A stretch of DNA of 64,000 bases from Pseudisothecium myosuroides (taxonomy: Eukaryota; Streptophyta; Bryopsida; Hypnales; Lembophyllaceae): assembly GCA_951799445.1 (NCBI GenBank), contig OX637292.1, positions 16,929,296-16,993,295 on the forward strand. Direction: 5' to 3'. How positions within the stretch are numbered: the first letter of the stretch is position 1; each line of letters starts with the position of its first letter. Shown here one piece after another: positions 34,822-46,587 of the stretch. The notes beneath the pieces were generated by a model. That model was given only the letters and a program-made list of their open reading frames with translations, ran no database searches and had not been told where the DNA came from. The position numbers were made by a program, and so were the translations under genes.

Positions 34822-36645
34822 TTAACTTCTAAAGTCTCAAGGCCTTTTTTCCATCAAAAACCACTCAAAACTGCCATTTCTATAGCAAAGAGCAAAAAAA
34901 ATTGAAAATTATTTTTATTGCAAATCTAACCGTAGGATCTTGTACTAGACTAGTGTATAAATGTGTGGAAGAAATTTCATAAACTTTGACTATGTACATT
35001 GCAAGATATTTGCATTTAAAGTGAAGGAAATAAGTTTTTTTGCACCTTGCTCAATTACGTTTTTTGGCTTTGAACCTTTATAACTTAAAATTTTTGCTCT
35101 ATTGATTTTAAATTTCTAGTTTTATATGATGAAGAATTGAATTGAGGGTCCAAAAAATTTAAAAAAAATAAAAAAACATTTATTTTTCACTCATTAACCC
35201 CTAAAGGACCATTGTCCGTTCGGGGGACAAATGGGACTTGGGGCAGGTACCTACGGGCTGAAATTTTCTCCTAATTTTTTGAAATTTTTTGAGAACATGA
35301 AGAATTGAGAGAGGTACGTGGCAGAAAAAATTTTGAAATTGGACCTTTGAGCAAGAAATTATGCCATTTCTTGGAATGCGTGGGGACGGGGGGCAGCAAA
35401 AAAAATTTGCAAAATTTTGAATTTTTTTAAAATGTTTTTTTTCTCATAGATTATATTTTTGTCTATCTGGAAAGCTTTGATTCATCTCATTTGGATTCGT
35501 TATGAGGAAGTTATGGACATTCTTGTTTTTCGGGCAGTTAGAGCATCTTTTTGAAAAAAATAACTTGTAGGATGCATTTCGGAATGCAATTTTTGTAATT
35601 TTTCAATTTTTTTTTTTTGGAATAGTTTAGTTTACTTGCTAGAACAATCTCACCATTGGGATTAGTGCATTTAAATTCCATCTAAAATATATGAATATTT
35701 TAGATTTTCCTTCTATCTTGTACCTACTTCTACTTAACAATTTTTTTAAGAATGATAATTAAGTTTTTTTGAATTTTTTTTTTCCTAGAATCTCAACTCA
35801 ATTCTCCACTATAAAGATTTAAAGCTCAAAACGCTGTAGTGCAAAAATTTTAAGTTAAAAATGTTTAAAGTCAAAAAATCTGGTCCCGCAATGTGCTTAA
35901 AAACTTGTTTTTTCCACTTTAAACGCAGATATCTTGCAATCTGTGTGGTCAAAAATTCTGAAATTTTTTCCACACATTCTCATACCAATTAGGTGTAAGA
36001 TCCTACGGTTAGATGTGACAAAAAAACAATTAAATTTTTTTTTTACTCTTTGCTATAGAAATGGCAGTTTTGAGTGTTTTTTGGCAAAAAATAGGCTTTG
36101 GAACTTTAGGGGTTAAAAAATTGTTAAGAAGAAATAGGTTTAAGATTGAGGAAAAATTTAAATTGTTAATAGCTCTAAGATGGAATTGAAATACACTAAT
36201 TTCAATGGTGATATTGTTCTAACAAAAGATCTTTACCTTGTGAAACTTTTTTTTTTGAAAAATTGTAAAAATTGAGTTCAAAAATGAATTCTACTAGTTT
36301 TTTTTTCAAAAAGATGCTTTAATTGCCCGAAAAATAAGATTGTTTATAACTTTCTCATAAGAAATCCAAATGGAATGAATCAAAGCTTCCCATGTAGATA
36401 AAATATAGTCTATATGAAAGAATTTTTTTAAAATTTAAAATTTGAAGTTTTTTTGAGGTTTTTTTCTGCGGGATGAACTAAAAAAGGTCTTTTTGTGCCA
36501 TAAGTTTTGCTCCCAGGCTCCGATTGAAATAAACATTATATTTCTGGAAAGCTAACATGTTTTTCTACCTTCTCAAGAAAATTCAGAAAATAACAACAAA
36601 TATTGAGACCATAGGAGCCTACCCAAAATCCATTTTGTCTTGCCC
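34822..36645. mobile_element. Older TTAA element split by a younger one
   Basis: 34822-35193 matches the reverse strand of the right part of the 925-bp element, starting TTAACTTCTAAAGTC. The match resumes at 36117 ('aaaattgttaagaag' then 'aatggtgatattgttct') and runs to about 36645, where it fades at the expected inner left end. The two parts together make about 900 bp, in opposite orientation to the inserted copy. Confidence 0.75.
35194..36116. mobile_element. Complete TTAA element nested inside another, 923 bp
   Basis: Left end TTAACCCCTAAAGGACC; right end GGAACTTTAGGGGTTAA. It interrupts the homology of the surrounding older copy exactly at a TTAA, which is present once on each side (35194-35197 and 36113-36116), as piggyBac insertion produces. 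No transposase frame. Confidence 0.88.
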
Positions 36646-37229
36646 AATTACCTCATGGAATTAAGCAATTGACTTGCCCAATTACCTCATGATTTTGAAT
36701 AAATTCATGCAAGGATAGGAAGAAAACTTGCAAAAATGAAGAACAAATAATTACATTGTTCTCATGTTCTTGTAGCTAGATTTACTTTGCCTAAAAGTTC
36801 GAAATTTAATGATTTCTGAGAAATTCAAAATGCACTACAAAGAAGACTGCCCAAACAACATTTGCTATACGCCTTGCAACCAAGAACTGGTGTAAAATCA
36901 GTGTTTTACCCCCAAATGAACTGGTGGGTGATGGTTGGGACTGGTTTCAGGGGATTGCAGATCAATATATCCCTAGTCCAATAATACATGATGCTTCAAT
37001 TTCAAGATATCATGAAAAATGCTCACAGGAAATGGACCAAGTGTCAAAATTTGAAGAGATCCTGGAACCTTCTTTCCACCTAAGCTGTAGGAAACAAAAA
37101 ATAAAAGGTCGCCTTGGTAAATGACGTGCTCCCATTTGGGTGCCTCCCTCACAGCATACATCAGAAAATCGAATCCACTGAATTAATGTGAAATATGAAC
37201 CTTAGTAAGCACTATATCTCAAATGAAGG
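36640..37229. other. 3' flank of RNR1-like gene
   Basis: A 19-bp direct repeat, CTTGCCCAATTACCTCATG, occurs at about 36639 and 36673. The rest presumably includes the 3' UTR of the minus-strand gene ending at 37230. Nothing else seen. Confidence 0.4.
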
Positions 37230-40200
37230 TCAAACCTGACGTAAGATAAGAAAGTCATTACGAGGATACGCTGCCTCCACCACCACACTGATCTCACTAC
37301 CGACTGCAGTGGTGGTTATGGTATTAGCTTGCGCTTGAATACCCAACTGCACATCCACCAAAAGAAAATTGTTACCACGATATACACAAAACATAACTGT
37401 TCCCATTGTTATGTAAAGAATTCAGACATGAAAAAGAAAAGCTCACAGCTGAGTGATAGCTGGTGCACATGAACTGCCAAGTAGCTAACAGAATCTAGTA
37501 GCCCAACCCTCGACAGTGAGTGACACGATTAATCAAATCACTTGCGGAGTCGAAGAAAGACGGCAACAATCATCAAACCATCAACGGACAAATAAGTAAA
37601 AATTGGGCCTTGTGCTGATATCAGTAGTTTTGACTAGGTAATAAGTGGACTTTCGTTTGTTCAATTTTTTTAATTCTAATTTGACCAACATATTTAACGC
37701 TCTTCACTGATTCTGATGTTGTAAAACTTGACCTCATCTAAACTAAAGTTTTCACAATATGGTCAATCGAATCGGTCATCTTAAAACCATGAATCCTCGA
37801 TCTTTAAGGGTTGAGGCCTAATCCTCTCAGTAACCAAGACTCAAGTCTATGCACTATCAGGTATTCGTGGCAAACCTCTTCAATGAGCACCACAGGCTCT
37901 CCGTCCCGCACAAAACGGAGCACCAGTGCCTGATATTGTGTCCCTCGTGGCTGCTGTCGGAGGTATTCTATTGCCCAATATCTGGAGTTCGAGGCCTGCA
38001 GCTTGCGAGCTTGCTTGCTCTGAAGATTGACCACCGCCATTGCCGCTTCCACATAAGCACTTGAAAAAGGGGGAGGTTCACCACGTAAAACAGCCTTTAC
38101 CTGTTGATCAAAAAGCATTTGCAAGACTATCATACAAACAGTTGTATGAAAGTGGCCCTCATGCTTGTGAAAAGATTTTTGAAAAGATTTGGGGAATTCA
38201 AGTACAAAAATGTCTGCAGATAGAGTATAATATTTGTCAGGTACCAGCCAAACTAATACACATTTCTTGTAGCTAAACTGATTTATCCAATTAGTGAGGG
38301 CGAAAAATTAGTGTCACTGCAAAATCAGCGTCACGACAAATTCTTCCTTGTAGTGGAAATCAGCACAATACATATAATGGGATTTTGATAAATTAGTCAC
38401 ATGCACTAATACGATAAATCAGTATACTAATTTCAGCTTAATTGTTCCAGCATGCTGGAAACATTACACTAATTTCATCCAAAAATACGCTAGAGTTGAG
38501 AAACAGCTAACCTGATAGTGCGCTAAGAGATCACTATAACGGCGAATAGGAGATGTAAATTGCACGTATCCTTGGACTCCAAGCGAAGCATGCTGAATAG
38601 GCTTCATGAAGCTCATGTCTGCACGCCCTAAATACCTTCTCAGTGCGATGGCCCGACAAGGACCTTCAGGAATGGCTTTAATATCATCGACTGGAATCTC
38701 TTGGGATGCCTGACCCCTGTATGGCAAGGAAATGTTTTTTTCTTCACCAAAAGACGCCAATGCCTCTCCACAAGCGATCATCATTTCTGTCACTAATTGC
38801 GATGAACGCCCTGATTGATCCGTCACTGACATGGTAATTAAAGGCTTCGGGCTATCAGGGTTTGTTACTTTTATACTAGCTTCAGGCACAGTTGCATCAA
38901 TAGCACCCTGTTAGCATACGGAAGGGGTCAGAAAAACAACATCCTCATCAGCAACGTAATAAAATGACGAGAAACCAGCTTCATACAGCAGCCCTGGATC
39001 ATAAACCCGTGTATGAAATAACTGCCGTGTTGTGAGCTCAGTAACACGTTAGGTAGAGTCATATCTCTAATCCACCTAAAATACTTCGCAAAGTGCAACC
39101 CGGCAGAAGATCATTAGAGAAATTCAGCTCCAAGAAATTTTCTTGCCTTAAAAAGGAGAGACATGAGCATCATATACTTCCCCCAAGCCTGAAAAGATAT
39201 ACAACAAGATACAACTTCACATATAGACAGCTACTTCACTGAAGACACTACGCTGACGCTGCAGTAGGGAATTTACCTGTGCCATTCGCCACTCTCGGCG
39301 TGCTTTTGCAACTTCATCCAACAGATACAAATCTGCTTCTTCCTCAACGTTCATTTGCAAGAGTTCAATTGCATTGTCATATGATAGTCTGTATGTTGGC
39401 CGGATTGTAGAGCACATCACCTGACTCTCTGCAATACTTTTATGGTAGCACACATGTCAATAACCCCAATTTTGACTACACAATCACTGATGCAAACAAC
39501 ATATTATAGCGATACAAATGATTGGTGCCCCAAACACTGGGAATTGCAATCCTCGCATACAATAATAAAATGTGAACAGTTTCTGATGAACTTGAGTCAT
39601 GGGCTCACCTGCCATCCGGGCGGAAGACAATTGACACGCTCACAGCACAAGTCTCATAACCTTGTCTTAAGCTCATGACGGTGGAAGCCAACTCCATTGG
39701 AAACATGGGGATAGCTCCAGTAGGCAGGTAAATTGATGTTGATCGACGCTTTGCCTCCCTAAAAACCATCAGATTTAGGGCATCAGCAACACTATCCATC
39801 CAAATTCCATCGGAGATCACATGCGGTAAGAAAAGAATGGCGAGCAAATAACAAATTGGCAAGTTCTACGGTTGATGAAACGCAATATAATGACATAATT
39901 ACGTCGCATGCATAAGTCTGAAACAAAGCAACTACAATCCAGAAGATTGTTCATTGCTGCCATGTTTAATCTTCATGTACTATTAAAAGTTCCACGTTGC
40001 ATCACTCGAGCCTAATTGATCAATTTTTAATCAGCTTGCTAGCGCAATAGGATTGAAATTACAGATGCTAATTCCCTTGTAGAGTTTCTAGCCTTAAAAC
40101 ATTTTACAGAGTTCCTGGGATGTTAATGAAGTATCTATTTAGCAAAACAAACTCCCAACCTCCTTACTAATTCACAACTAAGCCTGAAATATTGATGAAA

Positions 40201-43200
40201 CATACTTATCTAGAATGTGCATGGGTGGCACCCATCGAGTAGGATCTGCAACATGTATCCACACCTTGATTCGACCATCTGGTAAGCGTTCGGCGCTAAG
40301 CCCATCATCTATCTACAGCCATCACAAAAAAGCTCTAAGTTCAAGCAGCTTAATAGAATGCCACTCAAAATGTGAGACACCATGCACTCTCTAGAAGTTC
40401 ACGTTGTCCAGCTATTGCCTTCGTCATGTTGGATGACAGTAATAATAACACTCTATCAGCCACGATTTCTAATGCGTCCATAGACTTGAAACAGATAAGA
40501 GCCAAATTCCAGGAAAGGCTAGGCAACCACATCTTAAAACCAGCGGATACTGCTTACAGCGAGAAGGACCACGTACCTCATCAGCATCTTCAGAATCAAT
40601 GGTATAGACTTTCAAATGTGTGAGGTCCACCCGATCTTCCTACATAAACATATATTTCATATAAGAACTGATAAAACAGTGAGTTCATTAACGTGCATGC
40701 AAGACTGGGGACTTGTAGAAATGAGGACCACTTCCGACTGATAACAGAAAGCGCGAGACCTACAGAGCGTGAACACTATGTAAAAAAATAAAAGGCAATA
40801 AAAAGTCCAACAAAACAGATAGTCTTTATCACCAACTCTAAAGAGACGTATCTGAGACACATGAATGATTTGAAATGTAAGTAACCAAAAATCCTTTGCT
40901 GCGGGTGTCAGCAATGTAAACGCCAAACGGCCAAGTACGAAAACCTCAACTTCTGTGAAGAGTTTTACACGAAAAAAAGCAAGTGACATACCAGATTTGT
41001 GTCCAAAGGGTTGTTCGTCAAAAGATGCTGGGCAGCCTCTAGAAATTCATGAGAGAATTCAGTCGGCACACCCGATTTCAGCAAGTCTAGGCTCACATGT
41101 ACGGGAAAAACACCCATCTTAATCAACAAGTCCACTGCAACAGATGACTTTTTGGAGACCTTCATAGCTTCTAGGACCTGTTGCCAGAAAGCGTTTTAGT
41201 AAAGGGACGATTGAATTGATTCCACCAGATAATAGAACAGGAGTGACCAGATCAAATCTGAAGAAGTAGGTTACAAATTCAATGACCATAATTATAGAAA
41301 CCCTATAAATACCATGTTGATTGTTCGGCTCCAAATTGAAACATGCATACCATCAATCTTCTGAATGTCATGAATGCAAATTGAAAGTCATAAGCGTAAT
41401 TCAATGAAAGGTTCAAATTGTACGTATATGAGTTGGTATAAAGAGTCAACAAACCTCTTCAGCCAACTGCCTCTGCTGAGGTGCTCTGGCCATTTCTAAT
41501 GCATACGCTCTCAACGAATCAGTTCGTGCACTAAAATAATCACAAGAATACCAATGGTTTGGTGAAGGTTTTGATTGGTAAGGTTGATCACACACACTCC
41601 GTATCTCATTGATATATCCTAAAAGTTCTTGCCGAGCTGCATCGTCGATTGATTGCTTCTGCTTAAGCACGTTTACCTGCTCCCCGTATTTACAATTAGA
41701 TCTCAAGGCCATCACCAAATTTTAATCTAAGGCAAAAGATAAGCGGACCTCATAGATGAGAAACGGAACAAGAAACTAGTTCCTTGATCTGAATACAAGG
41801 TCTCCGCGTCACAGTAACCTACGGAAATTCAAACGTGTCCAACTTCATAAACCTTTTCAATCCGAGACCAGTATACCTGTGACAATGACCTGGGCTCGTA
41901 AGTTGCTAAGGGTCCTTTCTGTTTACATCGAAAGTATACTTGTTGAGATATTAATAATCGATGAGCAGCATAGTATTCAATTGGACCATCTCCATAGCAC
42001 ATCTGCACACCTCAAACTGGTAATTGTTAACTCCAATTTCACACATCAACTAGAGGATTTGGCAACAGAAATGGCTAGCACTGGTAATAATAAGACGAAG
42101 CTCACCTTAGCAAGCTCCATTGCATTCACATCCTTTTTACCCTCGATCAGCTCCTCCCAAGCAAACTCAAGAAGAGAAGAATCCTGGTCCAGTATAAAAC
42201 CATCAGTGCAACGATATGACTGACAGTGGCCGTTATCAAACATTAGTGCCTGCTAAATGAATGGGCCCCCGGAGAAAACAAAATCTGGACGACTCTTCCC
42301 TACTTGCACCAAGTGAGTCCAGAATTTGCAATTGTCAAGGACGCACTTGGACTGTTCACAAGTTGGTCAATTAAGAGGGATTCCTATGTGATGAAGAGTT
42401 CCGATCTTGCAGAAGATGTTCTCCCAGATCAGTGATTCAAGTGTCGGTGCAACTAAAAAGCAGACATTTTATTGTACTGAATTCTTTGCCAAAATCAACT
42501 GAATAATAAAGAGCTGCAAATAGACAAGTAGCAGCACTTCGTCACGCAAGGCATTTGATGTCTTCAAGTGACAACACCATCTGGATAAAGAAAAACACCT
42601 CTAAGGTCTCAGCTTCGTTGATGAAAGTCGCAATATCAGCAATTTTAAAATCTTCTACGCCGGGGACGATGAATGTGACCTGCTGCGGCCTTACAGAATG
42701 TACGTTTCCAAACTGCAACGTGATGAAAGGAATGTTACACAAGCTCTACATCAAATAATCAACTCCAAAGCCTACTAAATTTTCCTCCGCTGTCCATATT
42801 GAAATTGAAGGACTGCTAAAAGAGAAATTTACCTAAGACAAAATAGCAGCAATCATTAAATACGAATAGACCTGATGAAAGCTAAAAAGAAAGTCCTTAA
42901 ATCTGTCCGTATATATTCTCACCAACAATGGCAAATCGTCCAAGCTGCTTAACTTAGGTTATACTGATCACCTCTTTTTAAGGGGATGGAAGCATCACAA
43001 TCTTAAGAAGAGCAATTCTAACTTGCCTGATCGGTAGCAACCCAATTTCGCTTCCCTTCTGGCTTTTGAATCACGGCAAGCACATATTTCCCTGATTCTT
43101 TGCTGAACTCTAACAAAACGCCTTTACGTAAAGTTCCCTCCGATTGTTTCAAATCAGTTGAAGCCACATTTGTAGTCACTGCTTGCGCTATCCTGTATTC

Positions 43201-44169
43201 AAAGTAAACCAATGCAATCTACATTAATCCCAAGTTGCGCATCCATGACGGCATCATTGATGCATAACTCTCTTGGTCTCCTCGCTGTACGAAAAACAGA
43301 TCACTCAGTGTCGATTCGGCAGACCTACTAAGCCTCACTTTTCGAAACCACAGACGCGGTACATTTAATCAGCAAGGAAGTCTAGAAAAGACGGAAATAA
43401 AGACTGCCAAAGGGAGTTACGCAGCGAATTGACAGGAACATGTAACAGACCTAAGTAACGATAGTTAATAGAACTAATTAACGGATAAACTCAATAACAG
43501 AACATGAATTGACAGAACTCGCGAACAAATCAATTAATGGACGTCAAAATTCTTACGATTTGGTTGTAAACATCTAATTAGGTCTGGATTCCTCATTGAA
43601 TGACTTCTCATCCAGAGGCTTCTCCACCTCAAATGGCTTGAACTAAATTCAGAAGAAAATTGTTAAAAAAGAGGAATATGCACGGCTAAAAATTAAGTCT
43701 ATTCTAGCAGTAAAATGCGACATAAAAAAGTTTGTGCATCTCTCAGTAATTTAAATACACCAATACATCACAGCGTTAATTCAGCAGGAGAACAATATGC
43801 AGCGCAGACACACAGTCAATACTTGCAGCTCCAATCCTTCTCAAAAGAAACAGACCGAGCGAATCCCCAGGAATTCGTCGAGCTGAACATATGCTGATCC
43901 GACTCGCGGTACCAATTCTAACCTCACCTTAACCGCACACCCCTCGCAGGCACTCGTCTCGTCGCATTATTCTCCAAAATCCTCACGCGCGTCGCAAAGC
44001 CTCGACTCGAAAATGTGGCGAAGCGGATCCACGGCAAAACCCTAGAAGAAGAGGCCACCACCTTGGAGACCGGAATTGGATAAGAGCTGTGCCCTGGGCT
44101 GCAAATTGGACGGAACAGGCACACGGCAGCCATGTTGTAGCCTGCGCGGCTCGCCAGTCCCTTCAACAT
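37230..44169 (-). CDS. RNR1: Organellar 3'-5' exoribonuclease of the RNase II/R family, 14 exons
   Basis: Exons (minus): 44169-43928, 43192-43027, 42712-42599, 42183-42106, 42002-41877, 41676-41455, 41177-40992, 40639-40577, 40312-40206, 39758-39609, 39436-39277, 38907-38512, 38100-37876, 37346-37230. Total 2352 nt, 783 aa, close to the 803 aa I recall for Arabidopsis RNR1; phase fits at every junction. The N-terminus is Arg/Ser-rich with few acidic residues, as in plastid or mitochondrial transit peptides. The RNB active site lies at about 388-405 (IDSEDADEIDDGLS); its third acidic position is Glu, as I recall for the plant enzyme. SPIRRYSDLLAHYQ is at 657-670. A C-terminal S1-like segment ends ILRQV. 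The enzyme trims organelle rRNA and mRNA 3' ends. ATG 44133 (AACATGGC) has a better context than 44169. Intron 2 has a GC donor. Confidence 0.93.
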
Positions 44170-44516
44170 CGACAACACCACGGCGAATTTCGCATTCAAA
44201 AAGAAAGAAAATGAGACCACTCCATCTCCGAATTTTTGTGGAGAGAAGGATCAGAGGAGACGGTAAGTATGCGCTGCTGTCACGGGATTAATTCTCGTTC
44301 AATCTGCTCAGTTCCCTCTGTTGCCTGCAAATTCGCTGCAAAACCCTCAAGGGTAGCGGGGAAACGTCATCGTCCCCGGACGGAAATCCGAAATGGCGAG
44401 GTGCTGTGTGAACGGGGTATATTGGATTAGGGCTTTCGTGAAAAGAAGAATGAGGATGTAGTAGTAACGAACTGAAACGACTTCATGACAAATTAACCCC
44501 CCATTGTTTTGACATT
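44170..44516 (-). promoter_or_regulatory. 5' UTR and promoter of RNR1-like gene
   Basis: Moderately GC-rich compared with the DNA beyond it. A telo-box-like AAAACCCTAG lies inside exon 1 near 44037, and AAAACCCTCAAGG near 44340. The start site is not set. A 375-bp MITE begins at 44517 and may bound the promoter. Confidence 0.4.
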
Positions 44517-44891
44517 AGGGGTAGTCACAGGCCCTCCGAGGTTGAGATTTTCTCTGAGAAATTTCTTCAGGCGCATGAAATGGGGAGCCAATGGGGAGCC
44601 TTGTTTTGTGGAGGGGCTGTGACACCCCTTTTGCAGCAAAAATGAAATCTCTGAGAAGGTTCACTTGCACAGCACCACGGCGATCACCGCATACCAATCA
44701 TGGAGCAGAAGTGAAATTTTCTCAGAGAAAATGCTGTTCGCAGCTCCTTTCTTCACCTATGGGGGAGAAGAACGGCACACTCTGAACCTTGGAGGTTGAG
44801 CGATCCCGAAACAACGGGAAACCAGTTACACGGAGCCACGCGTCCAATCTCCGAGAAGTGGACGATTCTCAGAGGGGCTGTGACTACCCCT
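44517..44891. mobile_element. MITE with 24-bp terminal inverted repeats, 375 bp
   Basis: The left end is AGGGGTAGTCACAGGCCCTC. The reverse complement of the right end, AGGGGTAGTCACAGCCCCTC, differs at one base in the first 20. ATT flanks both sides (44514-44516 and 44892-44894), a likely 3-bp target duplication. The interior holds further mirrored words (TCTCTGAGAA and TTCTCAGAGA). Short target site and end type suggest the PIF/Harbinger group, but this is tentative. Confidence 0.8.
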
Positions 44892-44903
44892 ATTGTTTCC
44901 ATG

Positions 44904-45289
44904 TTAACCCTTAAACGTCAAAGCGGACGTTTTGCAGCCGATGAATGACAAGAGAATCTCGTGTAGGACAAAAGTGCAACTATTCATCCTCCAAATTTTG
45001 TGTGGAAAGGGAAGATCATGAATAAGGTAAACTACCCCATTACGGACAAAATGGGAGCAAGCCCATTGCGGGCAAAATTATAATGGTGGTGTACATTTCA
45101 AAACTTGAATGTAGTCCACCCTTACAATTTTGCCCACAATAAGCTTGCTCCCATTCTGCCCATAATGGGGTAGTTTACCTTAGTAGTTTGACCTCCAGTG
45201 AACAATTTTGGGTTTTTCAAAGAAGATGATGTCATCCGATGCCAAAAGGGTTGATTTCCACGGTCACCAAGGCGGCGTTCAAGGATTAA
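44904..45289. mobile_element. TTAA-flanked short element, interrupted by a foldback element
   Basis: Left end TTAACCCTTAAACGTC; the reverse complement of the right end is TTAATCCTTGAACGCC. It contains the 160-bp foldback element at 45023-45182; without it the element is about 226 bp. It is related to the larger TTAA family only through the ends. Confidence 0.55.
45023..45182. mobile_element. Foldback MITE, 160 bp
   Basis: TAAGGTAAACTACCCCATTA at the left pairs with TAATGGGGTAGTTTACCTTA at the right, and pairing continues through 'atgggagcaagc' / 'gcttgctcccat', 'gggcaaaattgtaa'-type words and 'ggtggtgtacatt' / 'aatgtagtccacc' to a short loop near 45100. Nearly the whole element can fold into one hairpin. 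The terminal TA may be the target duplication (Stowaway/mariner type), an inference. Confidence 0.85.
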
Positions 45290-45351
45290 GAAAATTGTCC
45301 AACTGAACTAGTGTTGAATTAGTGTTGTCCTAATGTTGATTTGTTATTCTG

Positions 45352-46587
45352 TTAATATGTGAGGGACCAAGGTCATTTTTCTACCAAAATGCCCTAAAAA
45401 CTACCATTTTTGCTACGTTCAGCCATGAAGACAAAAAAAAACATTTTTCAAAAATCTAATCATAGGATCTTATACTTTACTTGTTTAAGATGATGTGGTT
45501 AAATTTTCATCAAGTTTGACATTACGGATTGGAAAATATGAGCTTTTGAAGTTGGGAAAAAAACGGTTTTGGACATTGCCCTACAATTTCAGCTGACATT
45601 GACCACTATTATAGGAAAAAACTTGATCTACACAAAGTTGAGCTTTAATTCCCCATGTAGAAGACAATGTTAGATATGTGTGCAACAAATTTCAAATGAA
45701 TTGGAGGAGTAGAAGACATAGAAAAAAATCTTGCAATACAAGAGGGTACTAGAAGATGCATATACACTAGGCCAATTTGCAAGTTTTGTGTACATTTGAA
45801 AAAAGAGAATTTTTAAAATCCAAATGGTGAAATTGTACCATTAGGCTCAAATGTACAAAGTTAGTTATAGCAAGAAGGAAAAATGTAAAAATCTAATTAC
45901 AATAAAGAGATACTTATTTTCAAACTAAAAGTAAAATCTCGCCAAAATAGAGATCTCTCTAGAGGGAATTGTGAATTTTTTTTGGAAATGCTTGTTGAAA
46001 AAAAGATGTGAGTATGGAAGTTTCCTATAAATCTCCGCAATAAAATTTACAAAATTCATCACCAATGATTTTCAATGAATTTTCATGTAAAACCATGAAA
46101 ATTAAATGAAAAAATTCACCAAAAATGGAGTTCTAGTTTTTTAAATTGAAATTTGGTATGGTTGATTGAGATTTTATAAGCTATCAATTTTGATCATGCA
46201 AAACAAAAAATGTCAATTTTGTTTTACATTATGCAAAAAAACTGATTGTTTAAACTGCCAACACTTATCTTTTGAATAGGCCACTGTACAGCCTCCGCCT
46301 TCCCACCTTCTCCTTTTGCCCATTAGAAGTGTCCTTGCTGCAGTCAAAAACATGCTAGTGGCCACAGGCCTTGCCCACATTGTCTTTCCTCCCCAACTTT
46401 GTAGAAAAATGTCTATAACTTTTTGCTCCAAAGTCGGAATTAGAAGAAAAAAATTATATCCCCACGTATGTCTTTCAATTCATCACCTCCAATAAAAGTT
46501 TCAAAAATATTACAAGTACAAACGCCCGTAGGTACATGCCCAAAATCTCATTTGTCTTCCAAAGGCCAATGGTCCTTTAGGGGTTAA
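45352..46587. mobile_element. TTAA piggyBac-like element, inverted and diverged, about 1.24 kb
   Basis: The right end is GGTCCTTTAGGGGTTAA at 46571-46587. The left end has lost the CCCC block (TTAATATGTGAGGGACCAAGG at 45352), but the following sequence matches the reverse strand of the right side of 5851-6775 ('accatttttgc', 'aatctaatcataggatcttatact'). It is longer than the 925-bp group through an internal insertion or added sequence. The antisense frame at 46213-46431 has no recognised domain. Confidence 0.65.
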
